Positions 17,489-26,566 of a stretch of 64,000 bases of DNA are shown here, piece by piece. The translations under genes and the position numbers were made by a program. The notes below the pieces were generated by a model. That model made no database searches, was not told the DNA's origin, and was given only the letters and a program-made list of their open reading frames with translations. Origin of the DNA: Mycobacterium paraense (GTDB lineage Bacteria; Actinomycetota; Actinomycetes; Mycobacteriales; Mycobacteriaceae); assembly GCF_002101815.1 (NCBI RefSeq), contig NZ_LQPM01000004.1, positions 16,834-80,833 of the forward strand, given 5' to 3'. The stretch's first letter is position 1; each line of letters begins with the position of its first letter.

Positions 17489-18694
17489 GTGGACAAGCAA
17501 GATCTGCAATGGATGATCTCCGTCGATGATCACATCATCGAGCCACCGAACCTGTGGGTCGACCGCGCGTCGGCCGCCGACCGCGATCGGGTGCCACACG
17601 TCGAGCGCATCGACGGCGTCGATACATGGATCTACGACCAGGCGCGCGCCTCGGTGCTGGGCATCTTGGTCGCGGCCCACCAAAGGCCGCCCGAGTACTC
17701 CCCGCTGCCGGTGAACTACGACGAGATGCCTCGCGCGTACTTCGACCCGGTGGCCCGCATCCCCGATATGGACGAGGATCATGTGATCGCGGGACTGAAC
17801 TTTCCGTTCTTCCCCCGGTTCTGTGGTCAGATGTTCGCCCACCTCGGCGACCGCGACCTGGGTCTCAAGTGCGTGCGGGCGTACAACGACTTCGTCATCG
17901 ACGAGTGGTGCGCGGCGGCGCCCGGTCGTTACATCCCGATGGTCATCATTCCGTTGTGGGACACCCGTTTGGCCGTCGAGGAGACGTTACGGTGCGCCGG
18001 CAAGGGCGCCAAAGCCATTGCCTTCTCGGAGAATCTGCACCCGTTGGGATTTCCGTCCATCCACTCGGGGGCTTGGGACGATTTCTTCGCGGTGGTGAAC
18101 GAGACGAAGATGCCGCTGTGCACGCACATCGGATCGTCGTCGGTCAGTCCCACTACGTCGCCTGACGCACCTTTCGGGGTTCAGGCGGTCAACATCAACC
18201 TCAATCTGGCGAACTCGACCACGGATTGGCTGTTCTCGGGCAAGCTGCAGAAGTACCCCGACCTGAAGATCGTCCTGGCCGAGGGCGGCATCGGCTGGAT
18301 CCCCTACCTCATCGAGCGCGCCGAACATGTCGCCGCCGACTACCAATACCTGCGCGCCAACAACTGGGCGGTTGATCCGGCCACGATGCGGTTGACCCCC
18401 GTGCCTACCGACCCCGAGATTTTCCCGGAGTCCCCGCGCCGGCTCTTCCGCGACCACATGTACGGCTGCTTCATCGAGGACGACTTCGGGGCTGCGAATC
18501 TCGACTTCATCGGCGTCGACAACGTCATGATCGAAACGGACTATCCGCACACCGACAGCCTGTGGCCCAACTCCCTTCAGGCCGCACATAAGGCGCTCGA
18601 CGGCCGGTCCGACCTCGACAAGTACAAAGTGCTGCAGGGTAATGCTCGCCGGGTCTTCGACTTCGAGCCCGCCCCCTACCCGACGCTGACGTAG
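17489..18694 (+). CDS. Metal-dependent amidohydrolase (ACMSD-like TIM barrel)
   Basis: A 401-residue amidohydrolase-2 family protein. The first metal motif is SVDDHIIEPP near residue 11, a His in LCTHIGSS comes mid-protein, and the final acid motif is ETDYPHTDS. Family members are decarboxylases or hydrolases of unsaturated or aromatic acids; mycobacteria have many paralogues linked to sterol or terpenoid catabolism. The start is GTG 17489 with GGGAGGA just upstream. It lies 86 bases after the P450 and 20 bases before the aldehyde dehydrogenase. Reaction unknown. Confidence 0.82.
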   Translation: MDKQDLQWMISVDDHIIEPPNLWVDRASAADRDRVPHVERIDGVDTWIYDQARASVLGILVAAHQRPPEYSPLPVNYDEMPRAYFDPVARIPDMDEDHVIAGLNFPFFPRFCGQMFAHLGDRDLGLKCVRAYNDFVIDEWCAAAPGRYIPMVIIPLWDTRLAVEETLRCAGKGAKAIAFSENLHPLGFPSIHSGAWDDFFAVVNETKMPLCTHIGSSSVSPTTSPDAPFGVQAVNINLNLANSTTDWLFSGKLQKYPDLKIVLAEGGIGWIPYLIERAEHVAADYQYLRANNWAVDPATMRLTPVPTDPEIFPESPRRLFRDHMYGCFIEDDFGAANLDFIGVDNVMIETDYPHTDSLWPNSLQAAHKALDGRSDLDKYKVLQGNARRVFDFEPAPYPTLT

Positions 18695-18717
18695 CCAACG
18701 GCTGACGGATTCGTTTG

Positions 18718-20241
18718 ATGCGGGAGTACCAGAGCTTCATCGACGGTCAATGGTTGAGCGACAACGCCGTCGGCACCATCGATGTCATCGATCCGTCCAA
18801 TGAGGAGTTGATCGGCCGAGTAGTCGACGGGGGACCGAAGCAGGCGGCCCTGGCGATCGCGGCCGCCCGGCGGGCCTTCGACGAGGGCCCGTGGCCGTGG
18901 ATGTCCGTCCGGGAGCGGGCGAAGATCATCAAGCGGTTCGCCGAAATCCTCGACGAGCGCAAAGCGGAACTCCGGGAGCTGATCGTCGCCGAGATCGGCT
19001 CGACCGGCTTCATCACCGACCTGATTCAGGTCGGGGGTGCCATCGAGGCGGCCCACTACTACGGCGAGTTCGTCGAACACGATGTGACGTGGGTGGAAAC
19101 ACCGGGCGGCCCGGTGGTTTCGCCGAACGGCCTCGGTGGCGTGACGGTGGTCCGCGAACCGGCCGGGGTGGTCGGGGTCATTACTCCCTTCAACTTTCCG
19201 TTCTCCATCAACATCCAAAAGTGCCTACCCGCGTTGGCCGTCGGCTGCACTGTGGTGCTCAAGCCCCACCCTTGGACTCCGATGAATGCCCTGGAGCTGG
19301 CCAAGGTCGGCGAGGAGGCCGGCCTGCCACCCGGCGTGTTCAACGTCGTCGTGGGCGGTGCCGAGGTGGGCGAGGAGCTGTGTACCCACCGAGGCGTCGA
19401 CATGATCGGCTTCACCGGTTCGACCGCGACCGGTCGACGCATCCGTGAGCTGTCGGCGGCCACGATGAAACGCGCACAGCTGGAGCTCGGCGGCAAAAGC
19501 GCGCACATCGTCCTCGACGATGTCACCGAAAGCGACGTCGCGGGAATAGGATTCGGGCAGGCCCTCATGCATGCCGGACAGGCCTGCACGGTCACGTCGC
19601 GACTTCTCCTGCCCGAGCACCTGCTCGAGGCGTACGTCGAGGGCGTCAAAGCGATGGCTCCGATGATCACCGTCGGCGACCCGCGTGATCCCGCCACCGT
19701 CGTCGGCCCGCTGATCAGGGATCAGCAGCGGCAGCGAGTCGAATCCTTCGTTGAGTCGGGTCTGCAGGAAGGCGCTCGTCTGGTGGCCGGCGGCAAACGT
19801 CCCGAAGATCTGCAACGCGGCTTCTACTACGAACCGACGGCGTTCGTCGACTGCCGCAGCGACATCCGTCTATGCCAGGAGGAGGTGTTCGGGCCTGTGC
19901 TCGCGGTGATGACCTATCGCTCCGAAGACGAAGCCGTCCGCATCGCGAACGACTCGGTCTACGGTCTCGCGGGTCTGGTTATGACCCGCAACGCCGCAAA
20001 GGGTTTCAACGTCGCCAGGCAGATCCGGACGGGCACCATCATGGTGCAGACTGTCGCACCCGGTGCCGACCTCGGCGCCAATCCAGGCAATGGGCAGGGG
20101 CCCGGCTGGTCGTTGCCGGCGCGTGGCATGTTCAACGGCGGCGGGCCGTTCGGTGGCTTCAAACAAAGTGGGCTCGGCCGAGAGCAGGGTCGGTGGGGCT
20201 TCGAGGAATACACCGAGCTGAAATCGATCACCATGATGTAG
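18718..20241 (+). CDS. NAD(P)-dependent aldehyde dehydrogenase
   Basis: A 507-residue ALDH. The general base Glu is in LELGGKSAHIVL and the catalytic Cys in GQACTVTSRL; the co-enzyme site has TPFNFPFSINIQK and GFTGSTATGRRI, and the C-terminal GGFKQSGLGRE segment is present. ATG 18718 gives MREYQSFIDGQW; a TTG one codon before is less likely. It should oxidise the aldehyde produced by the NDMA-type alcohol dehydrogenase to the acid used by the CoA-transferases. It is the third gene in the P450 operon, 17 bases before the next. Confidence 0.93.
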   Translation: MREYQSFIDGQWLSDNAVGTIDVIDPSNEELIGRVVDGGPKQAALAIAAARRAFDEGPWPWMSVRERAKIIKRFAEILDERKAELRELIVAEIGSTGFITDLIQVGGAIEAAHYYGEFVEHDVTWVETPGGPVVSPNGLGGVTVVREPAGVVGVITPFNFPFSINIQKCLPALAVGCTVVLKPHPWTPMNALELAKVGEEAGLPPGVFNVVVGGAEVGEELCTHRGVDMIGFTGSTATGRRIRELSAATMKRAQLELGGKSAHIVLDDVTESDVAGIGFGQALMHAGQACTVTSRLLLPEHLLEAYVEGVKAMAPMITVGDPRDPATVVGPLIRDQQRQRVESFVESGLQEGARLVAGGKRPEDLQRGFYYEPTAFVDCRSDIRLCQEEVFGPVLAVMTYRSEDEAVRIANDSVYGLAGLVMTRNAAKGFNVARQIRTGTIMVQTVAPGADLGANPGNGQGPGWSLPARGMFNGGGPFGGFKQSGLGREQGRWGFEEYTELKSITMM

Positions 20242-20258
20242 CGGGGAAAGGCTACCCG

Positions 20259-21431
20259 ATGGAACTTCTCAAGGATGTTCGAGTCCTCGAGGTGTCACTC
20301 TTCTCCGCGGATGCACTGGGCGGACACCTGGCTGATCTCGGCGCAGAGGTGATTAAGGTGGAGCCGCCCGGCGGCGGTGGCTTCCGCGGTTCGGCGGTTT
20401 CCGGAGGCGAGCTGCAGGACTCGCACTGGAACCGCGGCAAGAAGAGCGTGGCGATCAACTTGAAAACGGCTGAGGGGCAAGAGGCGTTTCGCCGCCTCGC
20501 CGCGACATCGGCGGTGGTGATCGACGGACTCCGTAACGGAACCGCGCGCCGGCTCGGCTTCAGCTACGACGACATCGTCGCAGTCAACCCGACCGTTGTC
20601 TACTGCGTACTCAACGGGATGGGCAGCTATGGGCCCTACACCCAATTGGCTACGCACGGACTGTCCTTCGATTGTTTCGCGGGTTTGAGTCCGCCGATCA
20701 TCGAAGCGGATGGAACGCCGCGTCTTTCGGGGGCGGCCACCGGAACGACGGGCGTTCTGGCGGGACCGCTGTACGCAGCCATGGGCGTACTCGCCGCGCT
20801 GCACGCCGCCGCGCGCGACCGCAAGCCGCAGTACGTCGAAGTGGCGCAGGTCGATGCGGCGATTAACTGGAACTTTCAGCACCTCACGGCGTTGGCGAAC
20901 GGCCAACCGGCCTACGGCGAGGGAATCCGCGCCTCGCTTCGCTACCAGTACTACGAAACGGGCGACGGCAACTACGTGGTGTTCAACGCTCTGGAGGACA
21001 AGTTCTGGCTGAGATTCTGCGAGTCAATTGACAGGATGGATCTCTACGAGCCCGGGCGCCAGAAGCCGGGGAAGGATCCCGAGGCAGAGTCCCGGCTGCG
21101 CGACGAGTTAACGGCAATATTCAAGGAACGCACGCGCAACGAATGGACCGACTTCTTCATTGCGACCGATATCGCAGGTGCCCCAGCATTTTTGGGCGCG
21201 GACCTTTTCGACGACGACCACGCGAAGGCTCGCCGCCTCGTTTACGAGCAGGCTCAATCCGACGGGCCGTCGCGGCGATTGATCGGCACGTGCATCAAGA
21301 CCAAACCCGACGAAGAGTTCGGACCGCCGGCCGCACCGCGCGTTGGGCAGCATACGGAAGAGGTGCTCGGCGCCCTGGCAGGCTACGACGAGGCCGGAAT
21401 CGAGCGCCTTCGTTCGGCTGGCGCAATCTGA
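20259..21431 (+). CDS. CaiB/BaiF family CoA-transferase (single domain)
   Basis: A 390-residue class III CoA-transferase. It begins MELLKDVRVLEVSLFSADALGGHLADLGAEVIKVEPPGGG, and the central helix reads VEVAQVDAAINWN with an Asp in the usual catalytic position, unlike the Glu in both halves of the tandem enzyme at 12707-15055. The ATG follows the ALDH stop by 17 bases. It probably attaches CoA to the acid product or a later intermediate. Two such enzymes around one P450 suggest two CoA-activation steps or two related substrates. Confidence 0.88.
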   Translation: MELLKDVRVLEVSLFSADALGGHLADLGAEVIKVEPPGGGGFRGSAVSGGELQDSHWNRGKKSVAINLKTAEGQEAFRRLAATSAVVIDGLRNGTARRLGFSYDDIVAVNPTVVYCVLNGMGSYGPYTQLATHGLSFDCFAGLSPPIIEADGTPRLSGAATGTTGVLAGPLYAAMGVLAALHAAARDRKPQYVEVAQVDAAINWNFQHLTALANGQPAYGEGIRASLRYQYYETGDGNYVVFNALEDKFWLRFCESIDRMDLYEPGRQKPGKDPEAESRLRDELTAIFKERTRNEWTDFFIATDIAGAPAFLGADLFDDDHAKARRLVYEQAQSDGPSRRLIGTCIKTKPDEEFGPPAAPRVGQHTEEVLGALAGYDEAGIERLRSAGAI

Positions 21432-21515
21432 GTATCAGCGCAAGCCCGCAGCCGACGCGGTGGCGCCCAGCCGCAGGGATGTTCGCTACTGCCAGGTGGT
21501 CTACGCTTGGGCGAC

Positions 21516-22121
21516 ATGGTTGACCATCGCCACGTCGAATGGGACCCAGACACGCGACGCATCCTCACGGCCCGGCTCCTGTTGCGCCCTTGGCAACTCG
21601 ACGACGACCTCGCCGCATACCGGATATACGGAGCGCCGGAGGTTTCGCGTTGGCTGCGTCCGGCGCTGCCGTTGATCACCGACCAGGAGCACATGCGCCG
21701 ACTCCTGGGCGAATGGATTGCGGAGAGTGATGCGGCCGGACTGCCCCTGGGCCGATGGGCGGTAACCGCCAGGGACTCTGGCGACCTGATCGGGGGAGTG
21801 GCACTGCTTCCACTTCCACCCGGCCGGACCGACCTTGAGATCGGATGGCAGGTTGCACCGACGCTGTGGGGTCACGGCTACGGTGCGGAAGCCGGTCATG
21901 CGGTGGCCCATCAAGCATTCACAAATGTCGGTGTCAGTGAGGTTTTCGCTGTTGTGCGGCCAGGCAATCATCGCGGGGTGGCTACGGCGCGCCGAGTTGG
22001 CATGGAATGGGTAGGGGAGACCGACAAGTACTACGACCTGACCCTTGAGATCTACCGTCTCAACAAAGCAGATTTGGATCTGCCTGAACCGGCCTGTGCA
22101 CCAGCGCCGGGATGGCCCTAG
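21516..22121 (+). CDS. GNAT family N-acetyltransferase (RimJ/RimL-like)
   Basis: A 201-residue acetyltransferase. It opens with LTARLLLRPWQLDD, the usual RimJ/RimL start; the acetyl-CoA loop is in VAPTLWGHGYGAEAG; and NHRGVATARRVGMEWVG is the family's C-terminal strand. The substrate could be a ribosomal protein N-terminus or a small molecule. The start is ATG 21516; TTG 21507 is an alternative. It lies 84 bases after the CoA-transferase on the same strand, so it may be read from that operon, but nothing links it functionally. Confidence 0.8.
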   Translation: MVDHRHVEWDPDTRRILTARLLLRPWQLDDDLAAYRIYGAPEVSRWLRPALPLITDQEHMRRLLGEWIAESDAAGLPLGRWAVTARDSGDLIGGVALLPLPPGRTDLEIGWQVAPTLWGHGYGAEAGHAVAHQAFTNVGVSEVFAVVRPGNHRGVATARRVGMEWVGETDKYYDLTLEIYRLNKADLDLPEPACAPAPGWP

Positions 22122-22240
22122 CGCCCAAGCGGTCGCACTCCTCAAGTGCCTCGTCGCAACGCTGCCCTGCTCACGGCGTGATCGGGCACGGACTCTGTGC
22201 CGTTCGGCGTCAGCAGTCGGCACCGGCAACGCGCCGGAAC

Positions 22241-22281
22241 TCACCCGGGTGAAACAGTGCCGGGGTGATGACGGCTCACCC
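22241..22281 (+). promoter_or_regulatory. GGGTGA bipartite element, site 1
   Basis: Box A is TCACCCGGGTGA at 22241-22252 and box B is GGGTGA-N7-TCACCC at 22263-22281, with a 10-nt spacer (11 in all other copies). It points at the SDR start 100 bases downstream. Box B is a perfect inverted repeat, extended by one more G:C pair on each side. Confidence 0.8.
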
Positions 22282-22380
22282 CGCCGGACAGCAGACTCGG
22301 GGCCAGTTCAAGGCTGACAAGGGCATGGCAGTACAGGCCCGGCAGGAGCCGTCGAGAGTGATTAGCAGAAGGGTCTCGCC

Positions 22381-23151
22381 ATGCACTTCGAGTCAAAGAA
22401 GGTCGTCGTCGTCGGGGGCAGCGCCGGCATGGGCCGCCAGGTCGCCGCCGATATCGTGCGCCACGGCGGTAGCTCGGTGGTCGTCGGCCGGTCAAAAGAC
22501 CGTGTCGATGACACGGTGACCGAATTGACGGGCAGCGGTGGCCAAGCGTGGGGGATCACCGCGGAGTTGACCGATCGCGCCGCGGTGGCCGATGTGCAGC
22601 GCGCGCTTTCAGAGGATCACAGCGACGCGACACTGCTCGTCAATGCGGCCGGATTCTTCATCCCCAAGCCGTTTCTCGAGTATGACGCCCTGACCTATGA
22701 CTCGTACATGGAGCTCAATTACGCGCTGTTCTTCCTGACGCAGACCGTCGTTGCGGGGATGATCGCCCACGGGAAGGGCGGCTCAATCGTCAACATCGGC
22801 AGCATGTGGGCGCATCAGGCGATCGGTCTGACCCCATCGTCGGGGTACTCGATGCAAAAGGCCGGCCTGCACGCACTGACCCACAACCTGGCCATCGAAC
22901 TCGCCGGGCACAAGATCCGCGTCAACGCGGTGGCGCCGGCGGTCGTCAAGACCCCGCTCTACGAGGGCTTCATTCCGAAGGACGAGATCGACGCGACGCT
23001 TTCCACTTTCGCGCCGCTTCATCCGCTGGGACGAGTCGGCACTCCGGCCGACGTGGCCAATGCAGTGACCTACCTGCTGTCGGACGAGGCCAGTTGGGTC
23101 ACCGGCGCGATTCTCAACGTCGACGGCGGCATCATGGCGGGCCGCAACTAA
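22381..23151 (+). CDS. Short-chain dehydrogenase/reductase (SDR), copy 1
   Basis: A 256-residue classical SDR. The nucleotide loop is GGSAGMGRQ, the structural NAAG is present, and the catalytic site is GYSMQK (Tyr-x-x-x-Lys) with the Ser in NIGSMW. The C-terminus [16 protein letters not shown] is typical. It is very similar along its whole length to the protein at 52018-52788. It is preceded by regulatory site 1 and followed after 44 bases by msrB-msrA on the same strand, so it probably belongs to a stress-induced operon. The substrate is unknown. Confidence 0.9.
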   Translation: MHFESKKVVVVGGSAGMGRQVAADIVRHGGSSVVVGRSKDRVDDTVTELTGSGGQAWGITAELTDRAAVADVQRALSEDHSDATLLVNAAGFFIPKPFLEYDALTYDSYMELNYALFFLTQTVVAGMIAHGKGGSIVNIGSMWAHQAIGLTPSSGYSMQKAGLHALTHNLAIELAGHKIRVNAVAPAVVKTPLYEGFIPKDEIDATLSTFAPLHPLGRVGTPADVANAVTYLLSDEASWVTGAILNVDGGIMAGRN

Positions 23152-23195
23152 CTCAAGCGCCTCACCACTAAGCCTGCGCAAACGAAGGAGACAAG

Positions 23196-23663
23196 GTGCC
23201 ACACCAATACAGCAAGGACCCGGCCGCGGTCGACGCGCTGACGCCCCAGCAATACCACGTCACCCAGGAGAGCGGCACCGAGCCTCCGTTCACCGGCGAG
23301 TATTGCGACAACCATGAACCCGGCATCTACGTCGACATCGTCTCTGGCGAACCGCTTTTCGCGTCCGTGAACAAGTTCGACAGCGGAAGTGGGTGGCCGA
23401 GTTTCACCCAGCCCATCGACGCGGACAGCCTGGTTGAGAAACGGGACCGCAGCCACTTCCTGGAACGGATCGAGGTGCGATCCGCCCACGCCGATAGCCA
23501 CCTGGGCCACGTATTCCCGGACGGCCCGCCAGAAGCCGGTGGGTTGCGCTACTGCATCAACTCGGCGTCGCTGCGATTCATCCACCGCGACGACCTGGAA
23601 GCGCAGGGCTATGGGCAATATCTGCGCTTGTTCACGAAGGCCGGATCAGAGCAGAAATCATGA
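23196..23663 (+). CDS. msrB: Peptide-methionine (R)-S-oxide reductase
   Basis: A 155-residue MsrB that reduces methionine-R-sulfoxide in oxidised proteins. The catalytic Cys is in [11 protein letters not shown], and [11 protein letters not shown] plus [10 protein letters not shown] are the substrate-site strands. The two CxxC zinc motifs of other MsrBs are absent, and the usual GCGWPSF resolving cysteine is Ser, so recycling may use a different thiol. The start is GTG 23196. Its stop overlaps the msrA start (ATGA), so both enzymes are made together. Confidence 0.93.
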   Translation: MPHQYSKDPAAVDALTPQQYHVTQESGTEPPFTGEYCDNHEPGIYVDIVSGEPLFASVNKFDSGSGWPSFTQPIDADSLVEKRDRSHFLERIEVRSAHADSHLGHVFPDGPPEAGGLRYCINSASLRFIHRDDLEAQGYGQYLRLFTKAGSEQKS

Positions 23664-24205
23664 CCAACCACACCAAGATCGCCGTTCTCGCCGGCGGGTG
23701 TTTCTGGGGTATGGAGGATCTGTTCCGCCGGCAGCCCGGTGTGGTGTCCACTCGCGTCGGCTACACCGGAGGCAGCAACACGTACCCCACCTACCGCGAT
23801 CATCCCGGACACGCCGAGGCGATCGAAATCACCTACGACCCAGACGAAACCGATTACCGGGCGCTGCTGGAATTCTTCTTCCAAATCCACGACCCGACCA
23901 CCAAGAACCGTCAGGGCAACGACGTCGGAACCAGTTACCGGTCGGCGATCTTCTATCTGGACGACGAGCAAAAGCAAATCGCAGTGAACACGATCGCCGA
24001 CATCGAGCATTCAGGGCGGTGGCCCGGCAGGGTCGTGACCGAAGTCAAGCCGGCCGGCGAGTTTTGGGAAGCCGAACCCGAGCACCAGAACTACCTACAA
24101 CGCTACCCATCCGGCTATACCTGCCATTACATCCGCCCCGAGTGGGCGCTGAACCGGCGTACCGAGGGGGCAGCGACGGCGGAACATGAGGCGCCCACTC
24201 AGTAA
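23660..24205 (+). CDS. msrA: Peptide-methionine (S)-S-oxide reductase
   Basis: A 181-residue MsrA, reducing methionine-S-sulfoxide. The active-site GGCFWGME occurs at residues 12-19; [18 protein letters not shown] and [16 protein letters not shown] are the family signatures, the last possibly giving a resolving Cys. ATG 23660 overlaps the msrB stop. Mycobacteria usually also have msrA elsewhere, so this linked msrB-msrA pair is likely an accessory, inducible copy under site 1. Confidence 0.94.
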   Translation: MTNHTKIAVLAGGCFWGMEDLFRRQPGVVSTRVGYTGGSNTYPTYRDHPGHAEAIEITYDPDETDYRALLEFFFQIHDPTTKNRQGNDVGTSYRSAIFYLDDEQKQIAVNTIADIEHSGRWPGRVVTEVKPAGEFWEAEPEHQNYLQRYPSGYTCHYIRPEWALNRRTEGAATAEHEAPTQ

Positions 24206-24412
24206 CGAGACGGGCTTGCTAACACGAGACGACGGCCCCGCCACCCCGCCTGACCGCCAGGTGTTGCTGAGCGCCTACGCACCGTTGGTGCTTTACGGCG
24301 CCGCAGCTGCTGCGTCTTGGGTTTCATCCCGGCTCGGCGCGGGCGGCGGTGGTGGGGGTGTCTGCAGCCAGCCGGCCGTTCCCAGCGCGTAGCGGCCCGA
24401 GGTCGGCCCGCT

Positions 24413-25102
24413 CTAACGCTGGGTTGCCGCGCTCGGGGCCTTGTTGATCGTCGGGGCCGCATGATCGGTTGGCGGGCCGAATAGTAAATGACGCAGTCGC
24501 TTTCGCCCGCGGTTGAGCCTCGAACCTACGGTTCCTTGCGGGGTGCCCGTCATGGCGGCGATCTCCTTGTAGGAGTATCCCGCGATGTCGGCAAAATAGA
24601 CGGCTGTACGAAACTGCTCGGGCAAGGCCATCATCGCCGCCTTGAGGTTAGGGTCTGGCATCATCCCGAGCGCCAGGTCTTCGGCCGACAGCAGGCCTCC
24701 AGGCGTGCGCGGTGCATTCGCCACGAGGTGTCGATCGCTGATCTCACCAGTCGGATGGAACTTGGGACGGCACTTCTGCCTGCGATAGCTGCTGATGTAG
24801 GTGTTGGTCATGATCCGCCGGAGCCATGCATTGAGGTTTGTTCCTGGCTCGAATGCCCGGAGACCGGCATAGGCGTTGAGCATTGTTTCTTGCACCAGAT
24901 CCTCCGCGTCCGCGCGGTTGGAAGTCATCCGAAGAGCTTGCCGATACAGAGGCTCGAGAAGCGGGCCAACGGCGCTTTCAAATTGAGCGTTTGGCCGGCG
25001 GTCCGGCACCTTTGCGCATTGGGCGTTCAAGCGCGCTTCTTCGAGGGCCGACCCCGAAGTGATACAGCCTTGACCACAGGTACGAGTTTTCTTCGCCTCC
25101 AC
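24413..25102 (-). CDS. ECF RNA polymerase sigma factor (SigH/SigR-like)
   Basis: A 229-residue ECF sigma factor. Region 2 runs from [19 protein letters not shown] through [14 protein letters not shown] to [16 protein letters not shown]; region 4 is [45 protein letters not shown]. The likeness to SigH/SigR is strongest in region 2. GTG 25102 is chosen because GGAGG lies six bases upstream and because a regulatory element at 25146-25187 sits where longer starts would be. The first 35 residues contain CGQGC and another Cys. No anti-sigma gene with HxxxCxxC is adjacent, which is unusual for this group. Confidence 0.88.
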   Translation of the reverse strand: MEAKKTRTCGQGCITSGSALEEARLNAQCAKVPDRRPNAQFESAVGPLLEPLYRQALRMTSNRADAEDLVQETMLNAYAGLRAFEPGTNLNAWLRRIMTNTYISSYRRQKCRPKFHPTGEISDRHLVANAPRTPGGLLSAEDLALGMMPDPNLKAAMMALPEQFRTAVYFADIAGYSYKEIAAMTGTPQGTVGSRLNRGRKRLRHLLFGPPTDHAAPTINKAPSAATQR

Positions 25103-25145
25103 AGCAACCTCCGCATGCCAACTGGTGCCAGCATCCAGGGCCGCG

Positions 25146-25187
25146 GGGTGAGTGGTCATCACCCGCCGAAGCAATTCATCCGGATGA
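25146..25187 (-). promoter_or_regulatory. GGGTGA bipartite element, site 2
   Basis: On the minus strand box A is TCATCCGGATGA (25176-25187), with a symmetrical change in both arms, then 11 nt, then GGGTGA-N7-TCACCC (25146-25164). It ends 43 bases before the chosen GTG start of the sigma factor. The compensating changes in both arms of box A support selection on the palindrome. Confidence 0.75.
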
Positions 25188-25309
25188 GCACCCGCGCCAC
25201 TGACAAGCTCGAGTCGGCAGCCAGGTGCCGTCGCGAGTGCTGTAGTGGTGCGCCGGCGGCTCGCTTCGTCCTGGCGCCCGCGGTCGACCGCCATCGAAGT
25301 GTCCGACTA

Positions 25310-25351
25310 TCACCCGGGTGAATGGCGGAGGTGGGCGACGACAGCTCACCC
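25310..25351 (+). promoter_or_regulatory. GGGTGA bipartite element, site 3
   Basis: TCACCCGGGTGA lies at 25310-25321, followed by 11 nt and GGGCGA-N7-TCACCC at 25333-25351 (one change in the first half-site). It points at the Cys-rich protein that starts at 25476. Sites 2 and 3 are back-to-back in the gap between divergent genes. Confidence 0.75.
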
Positions 25352-25475
25352 CTCTCCGACCCATGCTTTTAACGTCTACAACCACACAGCCGTGTTCTGT
25401 TGTGTAAGAAGCCACCTTGCGCGGAGCAGGCTCGAATAGCAGAGACAACCATCTGCCCGAAGCAGGAGGACATGG

Positions 25476-25883
25476 GTGAGCGCCGCTAAAAGAATGCTGG
25501 AGACCTATCCGCGAGATCTAGGCGGGATCGACAGGGCCAAGCTGGTCGCTTGCATCGACGCCTGTTTCGAATGCGACCAAGCTTGCACAGCGTGTGCAGA
25601 CGCGTGCCTCAGCGAAGAGGACGTTTATCACTTGACCAAATGCATCCGCACATGCCTGGACTGCTCGGATGTCTGCGCAACCACCGGCCGCGTCTTGTCC
25701 CGGCACACCGACTGCGACGCCAACTTGACCAGGACGACGCTCGAAACGTGCGCCACCGCCTGTAGGACAAGCGCAGACGAGTGCGACAAGCATGCCGCGA
25801 AACACGAGCACTGTCGCGTGTGCGCCGAGGTATGCCGTCGGTGCGAACGAGCCTGCCGCGACCTCGTTGCGGCGCTCGGTTGA
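25476..25883 (+). CDS. Cys-rich four-helix-bundle protein (DUF326, copper-storage-like)
   Basis: A 135-residue protein with about 19 cysteines arranged as CxxxC and CxxC along helices (CIDACFECDQACTACADAC, KCIRTCLDCSDVC, HCRVCAEVCRRCERAC). This is the pattern of DUF326/Csp-type four-helix bundles that can bind many Cu(I) ions; the lack of a signal peptide points to the cytosolic form. The start is GTG 25476 with AGGAGG six bases upstream. It is divergent from the ECF sigma factor, with regulatory sites 2 and 3 between them. A general thiol-buffer role is also possible. Confidence 0.85.
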   Translation: MSAAKRMLETYPRDLGGIDRAKLVACIDACFECDQACTACADACLSEEDVYHLTKCIRTCLDCSDVCATTGRVLSRHTDCDANLTRTTLETCATACRTSADECDKHAAKHEHCRVCAEVCRRCERACRDLVAALG

Positions 25884-25967
25884 GACAACCACCGAGCGGC
25901 CTGGACCCGCTTGCCATTCGCCGCTGCGCCAGTGTGACCTTGAAGAGAAAGAGTGGAGAGGGCACTG

Positions 25968-26417
25968 ATGGGAATTTATGAATTCGATGACGTGCAGGCC
26001 CATCTTCTCGAACCAGAAGAAAGCCTGGACTCAGAACAGACTGGCATCGACCTCGACGAGGGCTACTCGCCTCCAGAACACCCTCGTGAACTGCGGGCGT
26101 GGGGTATCACCACGAGGGAAGCGCGAACCCATGAAAGTCTGGCGCGCCGGCTGGCCCGCGAGGTTCCCGACGTGACCGATCAGTGGGATGGCGACGGTAT
26201 CGGTGACAGCGCTGACAGCGATGGTGAGCTCATCGATGATCAGGTCGGCGCCATGCGCGCGGGTCGCCTCGTCGCCTTCGACGCCGACGCGACGGATTTC
26301 AGTACCGATTACCGTGCGCACGACGTCGGCATTGACGGCGGCGCTGCCTCGGCCGAGGAAGCCGCCATGCATATCGTCGATGAAGACACCGGCGACGGTG
26401 AAGGATGGCGTCTCTGA
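25968..26417 (+). CDS. DUF5709 family acidic protein
   Basis: A 149-residue, strongly acidic protein. The segment LDEGYSPPEHPRELRAWGITTREARTHESLARRLAREVPD is the signature of actinobacterial DUF5709 proteins, often called stress-associated because they occur in SigF-type regulons; the function is unknown. It has no signal peptide or membrane segment and is probably largely disordered. ATG 25968 has GAGAGGG upstream; a GTG at 25953 is an alternative. It is 84 bases after the Cys-rich gene and may share its promoter. Confidence 0.75.
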   Translation: MGIYEFDDVQAHLLEPEESLDSEQTGIDLDEGYSPPEHPRELRAWGITTREARTHESLARRLAREVPDVTDQWDGDGIGDSADSDGELIDDQVGAMRAGRLVAFDADATDFSTDYRAHDVGIDGGAASAEEAAMHIVDEDTGDGEGWRL

Positions 26418-26566
26418 TGACGCGCACCACGCCGCCACCTCGTTCGAACTGGGCCTCTGGGCCGGAAATGGCTGCTCCAAAGGGTATTTCGCTACTCCAC
26501 CCCGCTCGGTGTGAGTAGGCCGAATGGGCGGCCGCAACGAGGACATCGGCTGAAGGACAGCCACAC

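Noticed and set aside
24186..24392. 68-residue frame overlapping the end of msrA
   Set aside because: No ribosome site, low-complexity Ala/Gly tail, and 20-base overlap with msrA; no family signature.
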